From the NCBI GenBank assembly GCA_021777365.1, contig JAJYDP010000413.1:1-5112 (forward strand): a stretch of 5,112 nucleotides of DNA, in the 5' to 3' direction. A program made the position numbers and the translations under genes. The stretch is from Chloroflexota bacterium (lineage in GTDB: Bacteria > Chloroflexota > Limnocylindria > Limnocylindrales > CSP1-4). The notes under the pieces were generated by a model, which ran no database searches, had not been told where the DNA came from, and saw only the letters and a list, made by a program, of their open reading frames with translations. Shown here piece by piece: positions 1-5,112 of this stretch. How positions within the stretch are numbered: the stretch's first letter is position 1; each line of letters begins with the position of its first letter.

Positions 1-873
1 TTCCCGTCCACCGCCGCCCTCGTGAAGGAGGCGATCGGCGCGCCACGGGCCGCCGCGATGGACCTGGCCGCGGCCTGCTCGGGCTGGGTCTACTCGCTCA
101 CCGCAGCGCACGCGTACATCGCCAGCGGCATGTACCGCACCGTGCTGGTGATCGGGGCCGAGGTGCTCTCGCGGGTCTGCGACTTCACCGACCGCAATAC
201 CTGCGTCCTGTTCGGCGACGGCGCGGGCGCGGTCCTGCTCCGGGCGTCCGACGAGCCCGGCGGCGGCCTGCTCGGCTTCGAGCTGACGGTCGACCCGAGC
301 GGCGCCTACAACATCTGGGTGCCGGCCGGTGGGGCCCGCAACCCTGCCACGCCCGCGACCACCGAGCGTCGCGGGCACTTCATCCGGATGGACGGCCGCG
401 AGACATATCGCTACGCGACCCGGACGCTCGCGCGCTCCGCGCTCACCGCCATCGAGCGGGCCGGGCTGACCTCGGACGACATCTCGCTGTTCGTGCCCCA
501 CCAGGCCAACATCCGGATCATCGAGTCGGTGGCGAAACAGCTGGGCCTCTCGATGGACCGCGTGTACGTCAACGTCGACCGGTACGGCAACACCTCGGCG
601 GCGTCGGTGCCGATCGCGCTGGCGGAGGCGGTGGAGCGGGGCCGCGTGCAGCCGGGCGACCGGCTGGTGTTCGTGGCATTCGGCGCCGGGTACACGAGCG
701 GCGCCGCGGTCCTGGAGTGGACGGCCGATCCGTCGCGCTCCGCGCGGGCCGCCGCGATCGGCCCGGAAGTCGCGATCCACGCGCCGAGGGACTGGGAAAG
801 CGACGACCCCACCCCGCCGGTGCTGCGCCCGTTCTTCGAGGCGCGGGAGCGGGCCGCGGTGGGGGAGGCGTAG
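1..873 (+). CDS. fabH: Beta-ketoacyl-ACP synthase III (FabH), 5' end cut off by the window
   Basis: This thiolase-fold enzyme condenses an acyl-CoA primer with malonyl-ACP, the first elongation step of type II fatty-acid synthesis in the cytoplasm. The frame is open from base 1 and gives 290 residues. The catalytic triad is complete: Cys26 in AAACSGW (codon 76-78), His167 in PHQAN (499-501) and Asn197 in YGNTSAAS (589-591). The His-Asn spacing of 30 equals that of E. coli FabH (His244/Asn274). By comparison with E. coli Cys112, about 86 N-terminal residues lie upstream of the window. FGDGAGAVLL at residues 71-80 is another family motif. The usual family end falls near GAAVLEW (residue 240), but the protein runs 50 residues further in a Pro/Arg/Glu/Ala-rich tail ending FFEARERAAVGEA. 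GTG at 22 is an internal codon, not the start. Family assignment is secure; a FabH-like synthase acting on another primer cannot be excluded. Confidence 0.95.
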   Translation, partial: FPSTAALVKEAIGAPRAAAMDLAAACSGWVYSLTAAHAYIASGMYRTVLVIGAEVLSRVCDFTDRNTCVLFGDGAGAVLLRASDEPGGGLLGFELTVDPSGAYNIWVPAGGARNPATPATTERRGHFIRMDGRETYRYATRTLARSALTAIERAGLTSDDISLFVPHQANIRIIESVAKQLGLSMDRVYVNVDRYGNTSAASVPIALAEAVERGRVQPGDRLVFVAFGAGYTSGAAVLEWTADPSRSARAAAIGPEVAIHAPRDWESDDPTPPVLRPFFEARERAAVGEA

Positions 874-890
874 GGCCGATCGGCCGATCG
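874..890. repeat. Palindrome directly after the fabH stop codon
   Basis: Two tandem copies of GGCCGATC (874-881 and 882-889) create overlapping perfect palindromes: GGCCGATCGGCC at 874-885 and CGATCGGCCGATCG at 877-890. The element begins at the first base after the TAG. It could fold as a hairpin at the mRNA 3' end, but there is no U-tract, so a terminator role is unproven; it could equally be a protein-binding site or chance in GC-rich DNA. Confidence 0.55.
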
Positions 891-900
891 TCCGCCCGGG

Positions 901-940
901 CGCCATCGGTCCTGCCCTGGCGCCATCGGTCCTGCCCTGC
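901..940. repeat. Direct tandem repeat, 2 x 20 nt
   Basis: Two adjacent 20-nt units with consensus CGCCATCGGTCCTGCCCTG plus a final G or C lie at 901-920 and 921-940, differing only at the last base. The array runs directly into the 18-nt minisatellite that follows. Such near-perfect copies point to recent slippage or unequal recombination. Confidence 0.9.
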
Positions 941-1029
941 GCTGATCCATCCCCCGGCGCTGATCCATCCCCCGGCGCTGATCCATCCCCCCGGCGCCGT
1001 CCCTCCACCGGGGCGATCCATCCCCCGGC
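941..1029. repeat. Minisatellite, about five copies of an 18-nt unit
   Basis: The unit GCTGATCCATCCCCCGGC occurs perfectly at 941-958 and 959-976, and with one extra C at 977-995. A degenerate copy follows at 996-1012, then a copy lacking one base (GCGATCCATCCCCCGGC) at 1013-1029. The minus strand carries GGGGG or GGGGGG runs at regular intervals, but the loops between them are long for a stable G-quadruplex. In-frame translation gives ALIHPP repeats on one strand; no start signal or protein family supports coding. Unit number may vary between strains. Confidence 0.9.
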
Positions 1030-1037
1030 GGGCATGC

Positions 1038-1088
1038 GCCGGTCCGCCATACTTTGTATGTTGCGGCGTGCATACCCGTCGGGGAGAG
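1038..1088. repeat. Dispersed 51-nt element, copy 1, with CATAC-TTT-GTATG inverted repeat
   Basis: This copy matches the element at 1171-1221 at 44 of 51 positions. Its core, CATACTTTGTATG at 1048-1060, is a perfect 5-nt inverted repeat around TTT. Flanking CCGC and GCGG extend the potential stem to 9 bp with a 2-nt bulge on the 3' side. The AT-rich core stands out against the surrounding GC-rich DNA. Candidate roles are an operator for a dimeric regulator of fabG, or a genome-wide extragenic palindromic repeat; the sequence alone does not decide. Confidence 0.75.
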
Positions 1089-1170
1089 GCGGGCCCCACC
1101 GGCCTTCGGGTCCTCGCCCGAGCCTACCGGTTGCGGCGTGCCGCCAGCGCGTGCGCCATGAGCCGCCTGT

Positions 1171-1221
1171 GCCGGCCCGCCATACTTTGTATGTCGCGGC
1201 ACGCATGCCCATCCGGGAGAG
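1171..1221. repeat. Dispersed 51-nt element, copy 2, with CATAC-TTT-GTATG inverted repeat
   Basis: This second copy starts 133 nt after the first. The 13-nt core (1181-1193) and flanking CCGC/GCGG arms are identical to copy 1. Six of the seven differences are transitions, and all seven lie outside the palindromic core and arms (one is in the stem bulge). The core lies about 190 nt upstream of the fabG start. Confidence 0.75.
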
Positions 1222-1301
1222 GGCCTCGCCGGTCGCGGCGGAGCTCGTGGGCGGGTTCTCGTCGCCGGCGGCTGCCCATCGCCGCACGCAGCGCACGGCC
1301 C

Positions 1302-1310
1302 CTGTACAGT
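1302..1310 (+). promoter_or_regulatory. Possible -10 region of fabG
   Basis: TACAGT at 1305-1310 fits the TAnnnT pattern of many GC-rich bacterial -10 boxes and overlaps the perfect 8-nt palindrome CTGTACAG (1302-1309). It lies 77 nt before the fabG GTG. A comparable hexamer, CACAAT, lies 80 nt before the second fabG start. No convincing -35 box is visible, so this is a weak call. Confidence 0.3.
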
Positions 1311-1369
1311 CTCCCCATCGACGGCCCGCCACGCGTCCCCCGGGTCCGAGACGTCATCAGCGTCCCGAC

Positions 1370-1376
1370 GGAGGTG
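1370..1376 (+). promoter_or_regulatory. Ribosome binding site of the first fabG
   Basis: GGAGGTG, a strong Shine-Dalgarno match, ends GGAGG seven nucleotides before GTG at 1382. It selects this GTG over the ATG at 1378, which is in another frame, and over upstream in-frame starts that would add an unrelated extension of more than 100 residues. Confidence 0.85.
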
Positions 1377-1381
1377 CATGC

Positions 1382-2131
<750 letters not shown>

Positions 2132-2146
2132 CGCCCGCGGGGTGCC

Positions 2147-2323
2147 ATGCGCCGCGCCGTGCGCTACGGGCTTCCACCGTTCGTTCGGATCAAGCCGCGA
2201 CCCGACGATGTGCTCTTCGCCGGCGCGGCCGAACTGTCGATGCGAGGCGACCACCGTCCCACCGAGGTGATGTTCGCATCGATGCTGGACGAGGCGCTGC
2301 GCTCCGCGGCCGGCCAGCACTGA
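2147..2323 (+). CDS. Small hypothetical protein, 58 aa
   Basis: I do not recognise this product. The ATG is 15 nt after the fabG stop and in the same frame, preceded by a moderate Shine-Dalgarno-like GGGGTG (2139-2144). Third codon positions are mostly G or C, as in neighbouring genes, which mildly supports coding. The product has a basic N-terminal third (MRRAVRYG...RIKPRPDD) and a probable C-terminal helix (PTEVMFASMLDEALRSA). There is no signal peptide, membrane segment or Cys pair, and no ACP-type DSL motif, so it is not a missing acyl carrier protein. It may be translated with fabG, or may be a remnant or chance frame. Confidence 0.45.
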   Translation: MRRAVRYGLPPFVRIKPRPDDVLFAGAAELSMRGDHRPTEVMFASMLDEALRSAAGQH

Positions 2324-2374
2324 TCCTGCTTCTCCCCCATCGGTGGCATCCTTGACGGGCTACGGCTTCGCTGT

Positions 2375-2411
2375 CCCGCGCGGCCCGACCCGGCCGGTCG
2401 TCCCACGCGGG
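2375..2411 (+). terminator. Possible hairpin between the 58-aa ORF and the Ig-repeat gene
   Basis: CCCGCG (2375-2380) can pair with CGCGGG (2406-2411), enclosing a second stem CGACC (2386-2390) / GGTCG (2396-2400) with a CGGCC loop. No U-tract follows. It might end the fabG transcript or structure the leader of the secreted-protein mRNA; in DNA this rich in GC, chance is a real alternative. Confidence 0.3.
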
Positions 2412-2470
2412 GCTCGAACGGGAACCAACCCCCGGTGCGACCCTCTCGAGGGGCCACACTGCTACCGGTC

Positions 2471-2476
2471 AGGAGG
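2471..2476 (+). promoter_or_regulatory. Ribosome binding site of the Ig-repeat secreted protein
   Basis: AGGAGG, a perfect Shine-Dalgarno core, stands six nucleotides before ATG 2483. It fixes the start there rather than at the in-frame GTG at 2435. Short inverted repeats lie just upstream: CCGGT (2432-2436) with ACCGG (2464-2468), enclosing CCCT/AGGG (2441-2444, 2449-2452). Confidence 0.88.
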
Positions 2477-2482
2477 TCGCCG

Positions 2483-4852
2483 ATGTCCGCCCCGCATCTC
2501 CCGCTCGAACGGTCACGACGCTGGATCGTGCTCGCCGTCTCGGCCGCGCTGCTGGCCGCCCTGGTGCCGCTGGGTGGCGCGGCCATGGCGGCGGCGACGG
2601 CTACCCAGCTCACCGTCATGAGCACGTCGGTGCCCTCGAGCGGCATCGTCCCGTCCGGTATCGCCGTGACCTTCACGGTCGCCGCGACCGACAGCAGCAC
2701 CCCCGCCAACGTCGACACCAGCTACACGGGCACGGTCACCGTCACCTCGACCGACCCCCGGGCGACGCTGCTGCCGGCCGCCCACACGTACACGTCGGGC
2801 GACGCCGGCTCGTACACCTTCACGGTCGTCTTCGCCACGGCCGGGTCCCAATCGGTGACGTTCTCGTCGTCCAGTCCCACGCTCACCAGCGCCACCGCGT
2901 CCGGCATCACCGTTACGCAGAGCAAGCTCGTGGTCCAGTCGACCACGCCCACGACCACGACGGCCGGTTCGGCCGTGTCGATCACGGTGCAGGCGCAGGA
3001 CTCGACCGGCGCGACACTCACCAGCTTCACGGGCACGGTCAGCGTCACCTCCACCGACCCGACCGTGGCGCAGTCCTGGACCTACACCACCGGTACCAAC
3101 AGCGATAACGGGCAGCACACCTTCAACGTCACGCTCACGAAGGCCGGGACGCAGTACGTGTACTTCGCCTCGCCCGGCCTGACGTCGGCACAGTCGTCCG
3201 CCATCACGGTCACCGCCGGCACGGCCACGAAGCTCATCTTCGTCCAGCAGCCCGCGGCCGTGACGCCAACGCTGCTCTCGCCGCAGCCGATCGTCGGCAT
3301 CGTCGACGCGTACGGCAACCTGGTCGGCAGCGCCTCTGGGACCGTCACCCTTTCGCTCAACCCCAATCCCACGGGCGCGGCCTTCGCGTGCACCAACTCC
3401 GGCAACCTGACGGTGACCACGTACCTGGGGCAGGCGACATACTCCGGCTGTGCCGTCAGCCTGACCGGCTCGGGGTACCAGCTGACCGCCAGCGCCACCG
3501 GCTACACGACCGCGCAGTCGACCGCGTTCAGCGTCACCTCCGGCCCGGCGAGCAGGCTCGCCTTCTGCTGGGGATCGATCTCGTCCGGCTGTTCCACGAC
3601 GGCCCCGACCGGCAGCACCGGCGGGACGGCGTTCCCCGTCCAGCCCACGATCGTGGTGCGGGACGCGAACGGCAACACCGTCACGAGCGACAACGCCACC
3701 ATCGTGACGCTGGCGATCGCGACCGCGGGAACCGGCGCCACCCTCACCTGCACCGGCACCACGTCCGGCGTCACCTCCCTGCGGGTCACCTCGGGCGTCG
3801 CGTCGTTCACCGGCTGCTCGATCGACAAGGTCGGCACGTACCAGCTCACGGCGACCTCCTACCCGTACTACGCGCCGGCTACGGGCAATGCGTTCACCGT
3901 TTCCCCGGGTCCGCCGGCCAGGCTGGCGTTCACCGCGCAGCCGGCCGTGGGATACGCCGGCCAGCCGTTCGCGATCCAGCCGGTCGTGGCGATCACCGAC
4001 GCAGGCGGCAACGTCGCCACGACCTCCAGCGCAACGATCACGCTCACGCTCTCCGGCGGCACCTCGGGCGCCGTCCTCAGCTGCACCGGCGGCGTGTCGC
4101 GGACGACCGTCGCCGGCGTGGCCACGTTCACCGGCTGCTCGATCAACGCCCAGGGCAGCAACTACGCGATCACCGCGCTCGCGACGAACGTCGTCCCGAC
4201 CGTGGTGCTTACCCCGGCCGTGACCGCCGCCTTCAGCGTGTCGGCGCCGGCCGCGCAGATCACCGTGACGCCGTCGGCCCGGGTGATCGTCTGGGCACAG
4301 CCCGTCACCCTGACGACGCACTTCGGGATCAACGGCGCCGGCAAGACGTTCGCCCTGCAGGCCTCCACCGACCAGGTGAACTGGTACCAGATCGCGATGC
4401 TCACCACCAACTCGGTCGGTGACGCTGCGTTCCCCTACACCCCCGCCACGAACCTGTGGTACCGGGCCGTCTTCGCCGGCACACCCGACCTGGCCGCGGC
4501 GAACAGCACGCCCGTGCGCGTGGTGGTGCGCCAGATCGCGCTGCTTCGACCGACCAACGCCGGGCGGGTCGTGACGATCGCGGCCGGCACCACGCTCACC
4601 TGGCGGGTCACCGTGCGACCGAACCGTCCTGAGCTGCCGCACGCGAAGGTGGGCTGGGAGTTCTACATCTACCGCGGCGGGCGCTGGGTGTACCTGACCA
4701 CCCGCTATGCATTCACCGACAACCTCGGGATCGCCACCTACTCGTACCGGTTCGGCAGCGCCGGGCAGTGGTACGTGCGGGCACAGGCCTTCCCGCTGCC
4801 GCTCAACGCCAACTCCGGCTGGAGCCCGGTCAACCGCTACAGCGTGCAGTAG
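2483..4852 (+). CDS. Secreted multi-domain Ig-like repeat protein, 789 aa
   Basis: This is an exported, Ser/Thr/Gly-rich all-beta protein with no recognisable catalytic domain. Residues 1-36 form a Sec signal peptide: basic ERSRR (9-13), a hydrophobic stretch 14-34, and a likely signal peptidase I site after AMA (34-36). Seven Ig-like modules of about 95-120 residues follow, at roughly 39-146, 147-246, 247-354, 355-476, 477-587, 588-683 and 684-789. Modules 1 and 2 share [YF]TGTVxVTSTDP (81-92, 182-193). Modules 3-5 share a [KR]L-start, a VxDAxGN-like motif and a cysteine pair: 303/323, 423/445 and 534/552, with an extra 362/370 pair in module 4. Modules 6 and 7 lack Cys and are rich in Trp, Tyr and Arg (VNWYQIA, LWYRAVF, GQWYVRA). 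There is no LPXTG, C-terminal membrane anchor or SLH repeat, so the mature protein is probably released or loosely wall-associated. Such stalks often serve in adhesion or surface display, but no ligand can be named. ATG 2483 is chosen for its Shine-Dalgarno and intact signal peptide. Confidence 0.88.
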   Translation: MSAPHLPLERSRRWIVLAVSAALLAALVPLGGAAMAAATATQLTVMSTSVPSSGIVPSGIAVTFTVAATDSSTPANVDTSYTGTVTVTSTDPRATLLPAAHTYTSGDAGSYTFTVVFATAGSQSVTFSSSSPTLTSATASGITVTQSKLVVQSTTPTTTTAGSAVSITVQAQDSTGATLTSFTGTVSVTSTDPTVAQSWTYTTGTNSDNGQHTFNVTLTKAGTQYVYFASPGLTSAQSSAITVTAGTATKLIFVQQPAAVTPTLLSPQPIVGIVDAYGNLVGSASGTVTLSLNPNPTGAAFACTNSGNLTVTTYLGQATYSGCAVSLTGSGYQLTASATGYTTAQSTAFSVTSGPASRLAFCWGSISSGCSTTAPTGSTGGTAFPVQPTIVVRDANGNTVTSDNATIVTLAIATAGTGATLTCTGTTSGVTSLRVTSGVASFTGCSIDKVGTYQLTATSYPYYAPATGNAFTVSPGPPARLAFTAQPAVGYAGQPFAIQPVVAITDAGGNVATTSSATITLTLSGGTSGAVLSCTGGVSRTTVAGVATFTGCSINAQGSNYAITALATNVVPTVVLTPAVTAAFSVSAPAAQITVTPSARVIVWAQPVTLTTHFGINGAGKTFALQASTDQVNWYQIAMLTTNSVGDAAFPYTPATNLWYRAVFAGTPDLAAANSTPVRVVVRQIALLRPTNAGRVVTIAAGTTLTWRVTVRPNRPELPHAKVGWEFYIYRGGRWVYLTTRYAFTDNLGIATYSYRFGSAGQWYVRAQAFPLPLNANSGWSPVNRYSVQ

Positions 4853-4853
4853 T

Positions 4854-4894
4854 CGAGCCCCGGCTGCGGGCTCGCTGGCACGGTCCGCAGCCGG
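4854..4894 (+). terminator. Two overlapping, mutually exclusive hairpins after the Ig-repeat gene
   Basis: Hairpin 1 pairs CGAGCCC (4854-4860) with GGGCTCG (4868-4874): seven perfect base pairs around a 7-nt loop, beginning one base after the TAG. Hairpin 2 pairs 4860-4872 with 4882-4894: ten consecutive Watson-Crick pairs, then G-U, C-G and U-G, around a 9-nt loop. The 3' arm of hairpin 1 lies within the 5' arm of hairpin 2, so both cannot form together. Neither is followed by a U-tract. The simplest reading is a GC-rich terminator of the secreted-protein gene; an attenuator-like switch before the next gene is speculative. Confidence 0.55.
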
Positions 4895-4907
4895 CCGCCC
4901 GATCCGG

Positions 4908-4913
4908 CACAAT
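4908..4913 (+). promoter_or_regulatory. Possible -10 hexamer of the second fabG
   Basis: CACAAT matches the -10 consensus TATAAT at four of six positions and lies 80 nt before the GTG start, similar to the 77 nt between TACAGT and the first fabG. No -35 box is recognisable. It follows directly after the hairpin pair, as expected for a new transcription unit. Confidence 0.25.
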
Positions 4914-4976
4914 CCGGGGCACAGGCGTCCCCCCGGGCGCCGCCAAACCCGCCCACGCCCCGCTCGGCGTCCCAGC

Positions 4977-4983
4977 GAGGTGA
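4977..4983 (+). promoter_or_regulatory. Ribosome binding site of the second fabG
   Basis: GAGGTGA precedes GTG 4988 with a 4-nt gap (7 nt from GAGG). The preceding CGTCCC and the GAGGTG mirror the first fabG leader (CGTCCC 1361-1366, GAGGTG 1371-1376), which supports the choice of start in both genes. Confidence 0.82.
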
Positions 4984-4987
4984 CATC

Positions 4988-5112
4988 GTGATCGACCTTT
5001 CCGGCAAGGCCGCCGTCGTGACCGGCGGCTCACGCGGCATCGGGCGGGCCATCGTCGTGAGGCTCGCGACCCAGGGCGCCGACATCGCGTTCAGCTACCG
5101 GAGGAACGAGGA
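4988..5112 (+). CDS. fabG: 3-oxoacyl-ACP reductase FabG (SDR family), second copy, 3' end cut off
   Basis: Only 41 codons are visible before the window ends. The product begins MIDLSGKAAVVTGGSRGIGR, with the SDR nucleotide-binding motif TGGSRGIG at residues 12-19. It matches the first FabG at 30 of the first 38 positions, so the two are close paralogues. After strand beta2 it reads AFSYRRNE: residue 37 is Tyr followed by two Arg, a pattern usually linked to NADPH binding in SDRs, where the first copy has Asp. The GTG start is supported by GAGGTGA upstream and by the parallel start of the first copy. Catalytic residues lie beyond the window, so an SDR other than FabG remains possible. Confidence 0.85.
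   Translation, partial: MIDLSGKAAVVTGGSRGIGRAIVVRLATQGADIAFSYRRNE

Larger units (their letters stand above)
874..1381. other. Repeat-rich intergenic region between fabH and fabG
   Basis: This stretch of about 500 nt contains no credible gene. Open frames cross it on both strands, but their translations are low-complexity Pro/Arg/Gly strings, consistent with random frames in GC-rich DNA. It holds, in order, a palindrome, two minisatellites, two copies of a 51-nt element with an AT-rich inverted repeat, and a possible promoter and ribosome binding site for fabG, each listed separately. The 11-mer TTGCGGCGTGC also occurs twice, at 1061-1071 and 1131-1141. The length and structure suggest that fabG has its own promoter rather than being co-transcribed with fabH (inference). 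Confidence 0.7.

Noticed and set aside
901..1221. CRISPR array
   Set aside because: The short units are head-to-tail without unique spacers, the longer element has only two copies 133 nt apart, and no cas gene is present.
1034..1381. N-terminal extension of the first FabG from an upstream ATG
   Set aside because: The extra 116 residues are Arg/Pro-rich and run through repeat DNA. The strong Shine-Dalgarno at 1370 and the matching N-terminus of the second FabG fix the start at 1382.
2352..2357. TTGACG as a -35 box for the Ig-repeat gene
   Set aside because: The hexamer resembles TTGACA, but no -10-like sequence lies 16-18 nt downstream, where the DNA is CCCGCG-type.
2435..2482. Earlier GTG start for the Ig-repeat protein
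   Set aside because: It would put 16 extra residues ahead of the signal peptide and ignore the perfect AGGAGG six nucleotides before ATG 2483.
3388..4422. A 344-codon plus-strand frame within the secreted-protein gene
   Set aside because: Its product is Arg/His/Asp-rich low complexity with no start signal, and it overlaps the Ig modules entirely in another frame.
2513..4912. A 799-codon open frame on the minus strand opposite the secreted-protein gene
   Set aside because: Its translation is an Arg/Gly/Asp/His-rich low-complexity string with no domains. It is the expected shadow of a gene with G/C third positions, while the plus strand has a signal peptide, Shine-Dalgarno and repeated modules.

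Overview
The window is a strongly GC-rich bacterial stretch with all genes on the + strand, strong G/C bias at third codon positions and GTG starts on both fabG genes. The FabH sequence (a WVPAGG-type loop, HQANIRII and RYGNTSAAS motifs) and the long Ser/Thr-rich secreted Ig-repeat protein would fit a high-GC Chloroflexota-like or actinobacterial-like genome. This taxonomic suggestion is inference from general resemblance; no marker gene is present.

Layout: (1) 1-873, the 3' part of fabH (beta-ketoacyl-ACP synthase III), with all three catalytic residues and an unusual 50-residue C-terminal tail. (2) 874-1381, about 500 nt without a credible gene but full of structure: a perfect palindrome right after the fabH stop, two minisatellites (2 x 20 nt, then about 5 x 18 nt), two copies of a ~51-nt element carrying the AT-rich inverted repeat CATAC-TTT-GTATG, and a possible promoter for the next gene. 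(3) 1382-2131, a complete fabG (3-oxoacyl-ACP reductase, 249 aa). (4) 2147-2323, a 58-aa ORF of unknown function 15 nt downstream. (5) 2483-4852, a 789-aa secreted protein with a signal peptide and about seven tandem Ig-like beta-sandwich modules, three of them with regularly spaced cysteine pairs. (6) 4853-4987, an intergenic leader with two overlapping, mutually exclusive hairpins. (7) 4988-end, the 5' end of a second fabG paralogue.

FabH starts fatty-acid synthesis by condensing acyl-CoA with malonyl-ACP. FabG reduces the resulting 3-oxoacyl-ACP, so the outer genes form part of a type II fatty-acid synthesis locus. fabD and acpP, often found between or beside these genes, are absent from the visible part. 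The two FabGs begin almost identically, but differ at the coenzyme-specificity position at the end of strand beta2 (Asp37 against Tyr37-Arg-Arg), which suggests different NADH/NADPH preference. The Ig-repeat gene lies between the paralogues and has no obvious role in lipid synthesis. I see no mobile element, CRISPR array, tRNA or rRNA. I found no clearly new multi-gene system; the most interesting signals are the twin palindromic elements, the divergent fabG pair and the overlapping hairpins before the second fabG.
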